From the NCBI RefSeq assembly GCF_002305895.1, contig NZ_CP022203.1:6792001-6856000 (forward strand): a stretch of 64,000 nt of DNA, in the 5' to 3' direction. The stretch comes from Corallococcus macrosporus DSM 14697. Lineage in GTDB: Bacteria; Myxococcota; Myxococcia; Myxococcales; Myxococcaceae. This document shows positions 47,309-54,896 of the stretch, piece after piece. The first letter of the stretch is position 1. Each line of letters starts with the position of its first letter. Position numbers and translations under genes: made by a program. The notes beneath the pieces were generated by a model. The model saw only the letters and a list, made by a program, of their open reading frames with translations. It was not told where the DNA came from and did no database searches.

Positions 47309-47800
47309 TCAGCGCGTGGCCTCACGGATGAGGCGCTCGGCCAGCGCGCCGAGCGCGGGCGGAGCCTCCGCGCGCGGTGGCACCGGCTTCTCTTCGGGAA
47401 ACAGGGTCCGGTGGTACGGGGGAAGACGTCGGAAGAGCTCCTGGCGAAGCAAGGGGGGCGCCTCGCTCATGAGGCGCCTCAGCCGCGCGGCGGCATCGGG
47501 CCGCTCGCCGAACTCCACTGAGACCTTGGCCTGACGTTGCGCGGAGGGCAGCGCGGCCAGGCGCTGGAGGTGCGCTCGCGCGTCCCCCGCCGCCGCTTCG
47601 CCCAGGCCTCCCAGCAGCGCCCCCGCCCGCTCCCGCCCCAGCACCCACGCGACGAGCGCGAGGCGCTCCAGTGGAAGTGGCAGGGGGCCCACGAGGCGCG
47701 GCACCTCCTCGGTCGGCGCGGCGGCCCGGACAGAGCCGGAGCTGCGGACCGGACGGGGCTTGCGCCCCACGCGTGTCGCGTCCATGCGTTCGCTCTCCAT
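47309..47800 (-). CDS. T3SS-associated protein, possibly SctK or FliG N-domain-like
   Basis: 163 residues, 7 bp after sctJ. A helical core at residues about 42-100 (LALVAWVLGRERAGALLGGL, then AAALPSAQ-type helix and VSVEFG) has the helix pattern of the FliG N-terminal domain that binds FliF. The C-terminal segment (LRQELFRRLPPYHRTLFPEE) is Pro/Arg-rich. Injectisome operons have sctK here, flagellar ones fliG. Sequence support is weak; position is the stronger argument. Confidence 0.5.
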   Translation of the reverse strand: MESERMDATRVGRKPRPVRSSGSVRAAAPTEEVPRLVGPLPLPLERLALVAWVLGRERAGALLGGLGEAAAGDARAHLQRLAALPSAQRQAKVSVEFGERPDAAARLRRLMSEAPPLLRQELFRRLPPYHRTLFPEEKPVPPRAEAPPALGALAERLIREATR

Positions 47801-47807
47801 GGGGCGC

Positions 47808-48611
47808 TCAAGCCACCTTGCGCGCCGGCCCCTGCGACAACACGGGCCGGGCAGGGCCAGGCGGCACGGCCGGAGCCACCGGCCGGTCGCGGTAGTGCCG
47901 CATCCGGAGCGTCACCCACACCAGCGCCACCGACAGCCCCGTCACCATGAGGCCCAACAGCGCCAGCAAGGCACGCAGCCGGGTCAGCGGCGAGACGCCG
48001 CCGCCCGACGGAGGTTCCACCCGGGAGGAGACCTCGTCCACGAGCAGCGACACGGCCTCCGGCGTCAGCCCCTCCACGCCTCCCGCGAGGAGGACCTTCA
48101 ACGTCTCGGAGGACTGCCGCACCCGGGCGGCGCTGCCCGGCGCCACCCGGAGCATGGCGGACGCCTTCGACGGCCCCGGCGCCTGCCCCAGCCTCGGCGG
48201 CGCGGGCACCACCAGGTGGACGCGCGCGAGCAGCACCCCTTCCACCGACTGGAGCGTCTTCTCCAGGCTCCGCTCCATCACCCGCACCCGGCAGACGCTC
48301 TCCTCCACCGGCGTGCGCACCAGCCCGCCACCGCCGAAGACGTCACAGCCCACTTCCTCCTGGGGCCTCGGCAGTCCGAGCTCCGCCAGGATGCGCACCG
48401 CGTCCGAGGCGTGCTCATCCGCCACCTCGATGGACCAGGTGGGCTTCTTGCCTCCCTCGGGGACCTTGCGCGCGTCGAGCCCTCGCTCGACGAGCACCGA
48501 TTGAAGCTCGTTGGCCTGCCGCTCCTCCAGGCCATGCTGGATGCGCTCCCGGCACGCCGTGACACTCAAGAGCAGAAGGAGAAGGAAACAGCGACGGGGG
48601 GGAAATCGCAT
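47808..48611 (-). CDS. sctJ: Type III secretion inner-ring lipoprotein SctJ (YscJ/FliF N-domain family)
   Basis: 267 residues. Signal MRFPPRRCFLLLLLLSVTAC with lipobox Cys20, then the YscJ domains: LEERQANELQSVLVERGLDARKV and the motif SLEKTLQSVEGVLLARVHLVVP, followed by a C-terminal membrane helix near 222-244 (LALLGLMVTGLSVALVWVTL) and a basic tail. Forms the inner-membrane ring of the basal body. Length and lipoprotein signal are injectisome-like, unlike full FliF. Confidence 0.92.
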   Translation of the reverse strand: MRFPPRRCFLLLLLLSVTACRERIQHGLEERQANELQSVLVERGLDARKVPEGGKKPTWSIEVADEHASDAVRILAELGLPRPQEEVGCDVFGGGGLVRTPVEESVCRVRVMERSLEKTLQSVEGVLLARVHLVVPAPPRLGQAPGPSKASAMLRVAPGSAARVRQSSETLKVLLAGGVEGLTPEAVSLLVDEVSSRVEPPSGGGVSPLTRLRALLALLGLMVTGLSVALVWVTLRMRHYRDRPVAPAVPPGPARPVLSQGPARKVA

Positions 48612-48621
48612 CGGGTGCTCC

Positions 48622-49107
48622 TCAAACCTGGGTCTGGAGGACCTGCTTCACGCCGCCAGTCGCCTTCTCGACGACCTTGCCGGCGAGGTCGAGCTCCTGG
48701 CTCGCCCGGTAGACATGGGCCTGCAACGCGAGCAGCTCCGCGGGTGTGAAGCTGCGGCCGGACTGCGCCAGGTGGAGGATGTGGTCCAGCCGCTTCTGCG
48801 CCTGCCCCACCCGGTCCAGCACCTGCGCCGCCTGCTGCGCGCGCGCCGCCTGCACCGAGTCCACACGGGCGCCCGGCTTCACGTCCGCGCGGCCCGGCGC
48901 CGCGGGCCCCACGCCCTCCGCCCGGGAGACACCGCGCGGCGCCGACGTGGGCGCGGACTTCGGCGGCCCCTCGGTGGCCACCGGAACCCCGGCCCCCTTC
49001 GCCGGCCCCTTCACGTCCTCCAATACCTTGCCGAAGCGCTCCCGGCTGGGCTCCACCGCGGGCGCCGCGCCCGCGCCCCCCACCGGCCCCAACGTGTCCA
49101 TGGCCAT
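48622..49107 (-). CDS. sctI: Type III secretion inner rod protein SctI (YscI/HrpB family)
   Basis: 161 residues. The N-terminal 90 are Pro/Ala/Gly-rich. The C-terminal 50 match the YscI pattern: FTPAELLALQAHVYRASQELDLAGKVVEKA and the end VKQVLQTQV, with the ELLALQ and KVVEKAT blocks typical of rod subunits. Lies 15 bp after the first gene and 10 bp before sctJ, i.e. F-I-J order. Would form the inner rod or connector below the needle. Confidence 0.8.
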   Translation of the reverse strand: MAMDTLGPVGGAGAAPAVEPSRERFGKVLEDVKGPAKGAGVPVATEGPPKSAPTSAPRGVSRAEGVGPAAPGRADVKPGARVDSVQAARAQQAAQVLDRVGQAQKRLDHILHLAQSGRSFTPAELLALQAHVYRASQELDLAGKVVEKATGGVKQVLQTQV

Positions 49108-49122
49108 GGCTGCTGTCGCTCC

Positions 49123-49590
49123 TCAGCGGATGTTGTTGATGGCCGCCTTCGCGGAGTCGTGGCGGACCTTCATGATGTTGGAGACCGCGTTGTGCTCGCG
49201 GCTCTCCTTCTGCATCTCGTTCTGGAGCTGCAGGTAGGCCATGTTGAACTTCTGGCCCTCCGCGGTGAGCACCTTCTGCGCCTCCAGCAAATCCCAGGCG
49301 TCCTGGTTGCCCGCCGCGGCCCCCGCGCCCGCCGCCCCTCCTGTCTCCGCCGAGGCGGGAATCCCCGCCGGGGACGCCTTGGTCGCCACCGCCGACACCA
49401 CCGTCTTCGCGCTGGAGACGGCCGCGCTGAAGATGGGGCCCGCCGGAATCATGCCGCCCACCAGGCCCGCGCCCGAGCGCACCACCTCGTGCGCCGCGCG
49501 CGCCAGCACCGCGCCGAATTCGTTCTGCGGCGTCTGCCGCGGAACCGTCTGGGTGATGGTGAGGGTGGGAATCCGACTGTCATTGGACAC
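49123..49590 (-). CDS. First gene of T3SS operon; protein with needle-subunit-like (SctF/PrgI) C-terminus
   Basis: 155 residues from GTG 49590 (GGAGG 6 bases upstream). Residues 1-80 are Ala/Val/Ser-rich with a hydrophobic stretch (GAGLVGGMIPAGPIFSAAVSS), 81-92 are Gly/Ala filler. Residues about 95-155 form a helix ending in a motif at 133-155 (NAVSN at 134-138, K141-V142, D145, A149, I151, N153, R155). By eye this matches the C-terminus of Salmonella needle protein PrgI (NAQSN...KV...D...A-I..N-R), 11 of 23 positions. The place before sctI-sctJ is that of prgI in prgI-prgJ-prgK. Twice the usual needle length, so function is uncertain. Confidence 0.6.
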   Translation of the reverse strand: MSNDSRIPTLTITQTVPRQTPQNEFGAVLARAAHEVVRSGAGLVGGMIPAGPIFSAAVSSAKTVVSAVATKASPAGIPASAETGGAAGAGAAAGNQDAWDLLEAQKVLTAEGQKFNMAYLQLQNEMQKESREHNAVSNIMKVRHDSAKAAINNIR

Positions 49591-49624
49591 GGGCAGCCTC
49601 CTGCGGAGAGTTGCCCGGCCCCAG

Positions 49625-49640
49625 TTCAGCCGGCGTGCCA
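49625..49640 (-). promoter_or_regulatory. Sigma-54-like element upstream of T3SS operon (TGGCACG-N4-CTGAA)
   Basis: Minus-strand TGGCACG (49640-49634) is a perfect -24 element for sigma-54, followed after CCGG by CTGAA (49629-49625) where TTGCA is expected. The -12 GC is not kept, so this is weak. It lies about 35 bases before the first T3SS start codon. Confidence 0.3.
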
Positions 49641-49815
49641 GGGATAAACCCCAGCAATTCCAGGCGTCAGGCCGGGATGGAAGGCCTGGAGGCGCTCCGC
49701 CAGCCGGGAGGAGCGTCCGGCGGACGGGACGGCGCCTCCGGCTGGAAACTTGCGTCCGCTCCAGACTGCCTCAGAGTTGTCGCACCCTGTCGTACGGAGA
49801 AGAGGAGAAACCCCG

Positions 49816-50142
49816 GTGAGGACGACCGATGGCGGCCCCCAGATTGCCGAGCGCTATCACCCGCGCATCGACGCCAACCTCCCCGTGAAGGTCCTCCTCA
49901 AGGGGCGCTCGGTGATGGTCCGCGCCCGGGACGTCTCCATGGCGGGCCTGTTCCTGATGGCCCACCCGTCCGACACCGCGCGCGAGCTCACCATCGCGGT
50001 GCCGCTGCCCGGGGACCGGGAAATCCTCACCACCTGCCAGATTCGCCGCCGCGAGGTGGACGGCGTGGCGCTGGAGTTCGGCGAGCTGGACTGGGACGAC
50101 CTCATCGCCCTGGCGCGCTACCTCCACCCGCGCCTGCCCTGA
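49816..50142 (+). CDS. PilZ domain protein
   Basis: 108 residues from GTG 49816 (AGAGGAG upstream). Single PilZ domain: AERYHPRIDANLPVKVLLKG, then ARDVSMAGLFLM (D/NxSxxG-like, with Ala in place of the first Gly neighbour) and EVDGVALEFGELDWDD. The expected RxxxR box is reduced (YHPRID has one Arg), so c-di-GMP affinity is uncertain. Divergent from the T3SS operon, with about 225 bp between. Confidence 0.82.
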   Translation: MRTTDGGPQIAERYHPRIDANLPVKVLLKGRSVMVRARDVSMAGLFLMAHPSDTARELTIAVPLPGDREILTTCQIRRREVDGVALEFGELDWDDLIALARYLHPRLP

Positions 50143-50154
50143 AGCCCGCCCGCC

Positions 50155-50562
50155 TCAGGGCTGCTCCGGCTTCGGCCCCGCTTCGCGCAGCCGCTCCACC
50201 AGCGCCATCAGCTCGGCGCCCCGGAAGGGCTTGTGGATGTAGCCATCCGCCCCCGCCTGCGTCGCGCTCTCCATGTCGGAGCGCTTCGCCTTCGCCGTGA
50301 GCATGTAGAGAGGCACCTCGGCGGTGGCCGGGTCGCTCTTGAGGATGCGGCACACGGAGATGCCGTCGAGCTGCGGCAGCACCACGTCCATCAGGATGAG
50401 CTGGAACGGGTGGCTCCTGGCCAGCTTCAGGCCCTCCAGCCCCGTGGCCGCGCACACCACCTCGACGGTGCCGTCGCTCAACATGGAGCGCACCAGCTCC
50501 CGGATGACCGGCTCATCCTCGACGAGCAGGATGTGGAAGGGTGCCTGGGAATCGCCAGCCAT
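50155..50562 (-). CDS. Single-domain response regulator (CheY-like)
   Basis: 135 residues from ATG 50562 (CCGGAG 6 bases upstream; open frame extends 9 codons further). Receiver domain only: acidic pair in LLVEDEPVIREL, phospho-acceptor Asp in LILMDVVLPQLDG (near 58), Thr in YMLTAKAKRS, Lys in YIHKPFRGAEL. No output domain, so it acts through protein contacts. Convergent with the PilZ gene, 12 bp apart. Partner kinase unknown. Confidence 0.92.
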   Translation of the reverse strand: MAGDSQAPFHILLVEDEPVIRELVRSMLSDGTVEVVCAATGLEGLKLARSHPFQLILMDVVLPQLDGISVCRILKSDPATAEVPLYMLTAKAKRSDMESATQAGADGYIHKPFRGAELMALVERLREAGPKPEQP

Positions 50563-50839
50563 GGTTCTCCGGACGCGACACGAAGCCACTGCGGAACTGT
50601 TCGCGGGCCTTGCCGCACCCCCGCTGCCAATGCCACCCGCCGCGCGCGGTATAGCCCTCCGGGGCAGGGCCGCACCAGGGAGGATGCAACGGATTGTGCA
50701 ATGTCACCCGTCTCCCGCTTACGTAAGTCAGGCACGCGCCGGATGCCTTCCTTTCCGCCAATGGCTGCCGCCCCGCGCCCTCCCGCCTCCTGATTAGCCA
50801 GGGTGGACAAGGACCCGCCCTCCAATCCCGCAGGCCGGC

Positions 50840-51208
50840 TCACGGCCAGCCGCCCTCCAACAAGCGCTCCGCCTCTTCGAGCGAGAAGGCCAGGTACGCC
50901 TCGTGGCCCACGTTCCGGCTGCTGCGCTGGAACCGCACCGCCGCCACGACGGAGCGCCCCACCACACGCACCACCCGGCGGAAGCCGCGCACCCGGGCCG
51001 CTTCGACGACGCGCTCAATCTGCCCGGAGCCCGACTCCGGCAGCTCCGTCACGCCCGTCAAGTCGGACAGGATGTCGAAGCCTGGCCGGAGCCGCTCGAG
51101 CTCGCGCAGCGAGGCATCGCCAATCTGGAGCGCCTCCTCCTCCGTGACGACACCCCAGAGGCGGATGACCAGCCGGTTCTTGCCGACGAGTGCCTCGACC
51201 GAAAACAC
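50840..51208 (-). CDS. Hypothetical protein, STAS-like fold possible
   Basis: About 122 residues from GTG 51208, which has AGGAGG 10 bases upstream; a TTG at 51229 is also in frame. Alternating strands and helices (RLVIRLWGVVTEEEALQIGDASLRELERLRPGFDILSDLTGV; RRVVRVVGRSVVAAVRFQR) suggest a STAS/SpoIIAA-like fold, but no phosphorylatable motif stands out. Myxobacterial paralogues of this type are common. Not confidently classified. Confidence 0.68.
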   Translation of the reverse strand: MFSVEALVGKNRLVIRLWGVVTEEEALQIGDASLRELERLRPGFDILSDLTGVTELPESGSGQIERVVEAARVRGFRRVVRVVGRSVVAAVRFQRSSRNVGHEAYLAFSLEEAERLLEGGWP

Positions 51209-51311
51209 AGGGCCACGACCTCCTGGCAATACCCACCATCCCTCCGGAAGACTCTACGCTCCGGATGACAGACATTTCCAGTCTTCCGCGACCCTATCCC
51301 GCTGCTTTCGC

Positions 51312-52022
51312 TCAGATTTCAGCCACGCCGTCCCGTTCCGCCCAGCCTTCCAGGCCATTGGGCAGCCGGATGCGGACGAAGCGGCCCGTCTCCTCCAGCA
51401 GGCGCACCTTGAGGCCGGCGTGCACCTCGAAGATGGAGCGGGCGCCGGGCTGGGGCAGCTCGCGCGCCACCAGCGTGGGGGCCAGCACCACGGCCTCGTG
51501 CACCGTGGCTCCCACGTAGGCGTGCGTGGCCACCAGGAGCCCGGAGGGCACCGCCACCGCGAAGAGCAGGACCGCGAGCACGCCCACCGCCGTCCTGCGC
51601 CCCGGCCCCAGCAAGCGCCACAGCAGCACCAGGGCGAAGGCCGCCACCCACGTGCCCAGGAACGTCCACGCCACCACCTGGCCGTCCGTGGCCGCGGCCA
51701 CGCGCGGCAGGAAGGCATCCTCCGCCGTGGCGCCCACCACCTTGTCCACCTGCCGCGCCCGGGCCACGGCGAGGTTGGCCTCCAGATCCGGCGCCTGGCC
51801 CCCTTCCTTCCGCGCCTGCTCCAGGGCCAGCACCGCGCGGCCCAGGTCGCCCTGCGCCAGGTGGGTGGTGCCCAGGTTGTAGAGCACGTCGGGGCCCCCC
51901 TGGCCGTTCGACAGCAGCTTCTCGTAGCCCGCCTTGGCCGCCGCGTAGTCCTCGCGCGCGTAGGCCTCGTTGGCCTTGAGGAAGATGTCCTGCGCCTCGT
52001 CCGGCGTGTAGTAGCCGCTCAC
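51312..52022 (-). CDS. BatE-like TPR protein with C-terminal SH3-like domain
   Basis: 236 residues from GTG 52022 (GTGA overlap with the batD-like stop). TPR repeats at residues about 5-80 (ANEAYAREDYAAAKAGYEKLL; DVLYNLGTTHLAQGDLGRAVLALEQA), two membrane helices near 125-175 (WTFLGTWVAAFALVLLWRLL; AVGVLAVLLFAVAVPSGLLV), then a bacterial SH3-like domain (LKVRLLEETGRFVRIRLPNGLEGW). Last gene of the Bat operon. Likely anchored in the inner membrane. Confidence 0.85.
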   Translation of the reverse strand: MSGYYTPDEAQDIFLKANEAYAREDYAAAKAGYEKLLSNGQGGPDVLYNLGTTHLAQGDLGRAVLALEQARKEGGQAPDLEANLAVARARQVDKVVGATAEDAFLPRVAAATDGQVVAWTFLGTWVAAFALVLLWRLLGPGRRTAVGVLAVLLFAVAVPSGLLVATHAYVGATVHEAVVLAPTLVARELPQPGARSIFEVHAGLKVRLLEETGRFVRIRLPNGLEGWAERDGVAEI

Positions 52023-53902
52023 GCCCAGCCCTCCATGGCCGCCGCCGCGGCATCCATCACCTTCTGACGCTCGGCCGGGTCTCCTCCGCCGCCGTAGCGG
52101 CCGAAGTCGCACGCCTCCAGCACGAAGAGCACCTTGGCGCGCCGCTCCTCGTCCGCGCCGGCCACCGTCAGCCGCTCGGCGAGCGCCTCACGCGTGAGGC
52201 CCACCACGGGCATGCCCAGCCGCGCCTCCAGGAAACCGTGCAGCGCCTTCTCCACCTCGCCGTAGAAGGCGCCCACGTCCGCGCCAGACTGAAGCTTCTC
52301 CGCGTCCGCCAGGCGCTTGCGCGCGGCCTTCGCCTGTTGCCGCCCGCGTCCGGCCTCGGTGCGCAGCGCCAGCCGCCCGCGCACGCCGCCAATCAGCGCC
52401 ACGCCCAGCAGCAGCCCCAGCGGCGCCAGCACCAGCGGGACGAAGAAGCCCCGCTTCCACACCGGCATGGCGGGCGCGGCGAACCGCGCCTGGTAGCGCA
52501 CCGGCCGCAGGCCGCCCGCCATCAGCACGTTCTTCTGCTCGTTGGCCGCGTCCGACGAGCCTTGCGACGACGAGGCGATGGACGACGCGCCGCCCGCGCC
52601 CGCCTCCACCGTGAGCGTCACCGGGTCGGTGCGGGCCACCTCGTACCTGCGGGCGCGCGGGTCGAAGTAGGGGAACTCCAGCGCGGGCAAGGTGAAGCGG
52701 CCCGTGCGCTGCGGCATCACCAGGTACTCCATCACCCGCCGGCCCTGCACGCGGTGGCGCCGCGGCGACACCTTGTCCGTCGTGGTGGGGTCATAAATCT
52801 TGAGCGCGGCGGGGCCCTTCAGCTCGGGGGGCGTGACGTTCTTCACGTTGCCCACGCCCTCCAGGATGACCTTCACCGTGACGGGCTGGCCCAGCTCCAC
52901 CTGCGTCTGCGAGACGTCCACGGACAGCGCCCAGTTGCCCACGTGCGCGTTGGGCATGTCCTGGGGCCCACCGGGCGGCAGCGGCTTCACCTTCACCTTG
53001 AGCGCGTTGGACACCCGGTGCACGCGATGCCCGGCGAAGAGGAAGCCGGTGGTGATGTCCGCCTCCGCGGGGGTGATGGACAGCGTGCCGGACTTCACCG
53101 GGAAGATGGCGCGGCGGCGCAGCAGGTAGGCGCGGTACGGGATGCCGTCCACCACGCGCTGCTCGCCCGAAAGCTGCGTGGGGCTCTCCACCTCCTCGGT
53201 CCAGAAGCCCTCCAGCTTGGGCATGGTGACGGCGTCCACGCTGGACAGGTCCACGCGCGAATAGATGTAGAGCGACAGCGTCACCTGCTCGCCCACGTAG
53301 ACAGTGTCCCGGTCCAGGCTGGCGCGCAGGAACAGGTCGGAGTCGCCCCGCGGAATCGTGGGCCGGTCCGCCTCCATCATGTCGCCGAAGGCCTCCTCCA
53401 TCTGCTGCATCTGCGACTGGATGCTGGCGAAGGGGTCCGGCTGCCGGCCGCCGCCGCGGCCCGCCTGAGCGGAGGACGGCGCGCCCCCCACCCGGCCCGG
53501 CCTCACCGTCATCTCCACGGGCTGGGTGCGGTACGTCTTGCCGCGCACCGTGATTTGCGACGGCGGAATCTTGAGCCGCCCCGCGCGCGTGGCCTGCATC
53601 ACCAGCACGTGCCGCGTGACGTCCTGGATGACGGCGGGGCCGCCGGACAGGGAGATGGCGCGCTGGCTGCTGTGCGAGCGGGAGAGGATGGCGAAGTCCT
53701 CCGACTCCGGCAGCTTCACCCGCGCGTTGGGGGGCGCGTCCACCACGACCACCGTGAGGCGGAAGGTGTCCTCGGTGCCCACCTCCGTGCGGTCCGCCGT
53801 CTGGTAGAAATCGAGGTCGTCCGAGGCCGCCCACGCCGGCGCGGTGGCCAGCAGGGCGAACACGGCGAACACCACGCCGAGGGCGCTACCAGTCCTTCTC
53901 AT
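52019..53902 (-). CDS. BatD-like oxygen-tolerance family protein
   Basis: 627 residues. Cleavable signal (GSALGVVFAVFALLATAPAWA), then BatD beta-sandwich repeats: DDLDFYQTADRTEVGTEDTFRLTVVV, FLRASLDRDTVYVGEQVTLSLYIYS, WALSVDVSQTQVELGQPVTVKVI, with a Gly/Arg linker; one membrane helix near residue 487-510 (FFVPLVLAPLGLLLGVALI), and a cytoplasmic C-terminal part. Overlaps neighbours by 17 bp and 4 bp. Role in envelope stress or aerotolerance in other bacteria; not proven here. Confidence 0.88.
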   Translation of the reverse strand: MRRTGSALGVVFAVFALLATAPAWAASDDLDFYQTADRTEVGTEDTFRLTVVVVDAPPNARVKLPESEDFAILSRSHSSQRAISLSGGPAVIQDVTRHVLVMQATRAGRLKIPPSQITVRGKTYRTQPVEMTVRPGRVGGAPSSAQAGRGGGRQPDPFASIQSQMQQMEEAFGDMMEADRPTIPRGDSDLFLRASLDRDTVYVGEQVTLSLYIYSRVDLSSVDAVTMPKLEGFWTEEVESPTQLSGEQRVVDGIPYRAYLLRRRAIFPVKSGTLSITPAEADITTGFLFAGHRVHRVSNALKVKVKPLPPGGPQDMPNAHVGNWALSVDVSQTQVELGQPVTVKVILEGVGNVKNVTPPELKGPAALKIYDPTTTDKVSPRRHRVQGRRVMEYLVMPQRTGRFTLPALEFPYFDPRARRYEVARTDPVTLTVEAGAGGASSIASSSQGSSDAANEQKNVLMAGGLRPVRYQARFAAPAMPVWKRGFFVPLVLAPLGLLLGVALIGGVRGRLALRTEAGRGRQQAKAARKRLADAEKLQSGADVGAFYGEVEKALHGFLEARLGMPVVGLTREALAERLTVAGADEERRAKVLFVLEACDFGRYGGGGDPAERQKVMDAAAAAMEGWA

Positions 53903-54896
53903 TCGGCTTCCTCTGCTTCTTCTTCTGCTGGAACCGCCAGAGCTGGAGGTTCTTCTCGTTCTGCTTCATCGCGTCCAGCAGGCGCTCCGCCTCCTGCCGA
54001 TCCAGTTCCGACTCGCTGGAGCCGCCGTCCGCCTCGGACTCCTCCGAGTCTTCTTCTCCCGCGCTGCCGCCGTCACTGCCACCGTCCTGGGGCTCGCCCT
54101 CTCCGTCGTCCTGTCCACCATCCGCGCCGCCGTCCGCGCCCCCGTCGCCCTTGTCCGGCGGGCCCTGGTCACCCCCATCCGCGCCGCCGTCGGAGCCGCC
54201 GTCGCTGCCACCATCACCGTCGCCGCCGTCAGCACCGCCGTCCATGCCGCCGTCGCTGGCGCCACCGTCCGCGCCGCCGTCGGCGCCACCGTCCGCGCCG
54301 CCGTCCATGCCGCCATCCTGGGGCGTGCCGCCGTCGCCCTTCGTGCCGCCGTCCTCACCGGCGTCCGGACGTCCACCGTCACTGCCGCCGTCGTGGCCAC
54401 CGTCCGTGCCGCCGTCCTGGCCCTTGTCCTGGGGCGGCGGCAGGTTGCGCAGCACCACCTCGTAGTTGTGGCGGGCCTGCACGTCCTGCGGGTCCAACGT
54501 GAGCGCGCGCCGGTAGGCCTTCAGCGCCTCCTGCCGGTCGCCCGTGGTCGCGTGCAGGTTGCCCAGGTTGTACCAGGCCTTCTGGCGCAGGTCGGCGCGG
54601 TTGGACTCCGTCACCGACTGGAACAGCGCCTTCGCATCCGCGACCCGGCCCAGCTTGGCCAGCGCGTCCGCGCGGTTGAAGTCCAACACCACGTCGTTGG
54701 GGCGCTCCTTCTTCGCGGCCTCGAAGGCCTCCAGCGCCTCCTCGAAGCGGCCCGCGGTGTACGCCTCGCGGCCCTGCTCCACCAGCGGGTGGTCCCGCTC
54801 CAGCGGCCCGGCGGCCCACACGGGCGAGGGCAGCGCCAGCGTCGCCACCAGCCCCCACGCCACCCACCGCGCCGCGCGCGTCTTCGCGGCGCTCAT
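53886..54896 (-). CDS. BatC-like TPR protein with Asp/Gly-rich repeat region
   Basis: 336 residues. Signal-like N-terminus (WVAWGLVATLALPSPVWA), three TPR units at about 33-150 (EQGREAYTAGRFEEALEAFE; KAWYNLGNLHATTGDRQEALKAY), then about 140 residues of DGG/DGGADGG low complexity (residues about 155-290), an acidic/Ser patch, and the conserved BatC end EAERLLDAMKQNEKNLQ...KDW. The DGG block is unusual and resembles calcium-binding or flexible spacers. Overlaps the batB-like gene by 4 bp. Confidence 0.85.
   Translation of the reverse strand: MSAAKTRAARWVAWGLVATLALPSPVWAAGPLERDHPLVEQGREAYTAGRFEEALEAFEAAKKERPNDVVLDFNRADALAKLGRVADAKALFQSVTESNRADLRQKAWYNLGNLHATTGDRQEALKAYRRALTLDPQDVQARHNYEVVLRNLPPPQDKGQDGGTDGGHDGGSDGGRPDAGEDGGTKGDGGTPQDGGMDGGADGGADGGADGGASDGGMDGGADGGDGDGGSDGGSDGGADGGDQGPPDKGDGGADGGADGGQDDGEGEPQDGGSDGGSAGEEDSEESEADGGSSESELDRQEAERLLDAMKQNEKNLQLWRFQQKKKQRKPNEKDW
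54080..54440 (-). repeat. DGG-coding tandem low-complexity DNA in batC-like gene
   Basis: About 360 bp of imperfect 9- and 12-bp units (ggcggtgccga/cggcggcacgga types) coding DGG, DGGAD and DGGSD. Liable to slippage; length may differ between strains. Confidence 0.8.

Noticed and set aside
50718-50727. Palindrome CTTACGTAAG upstream of the response regulator gene
   Set aside because: Ten-base palindromes are expected dozens of times in 64 kb by chance and no promoter lies nearby.
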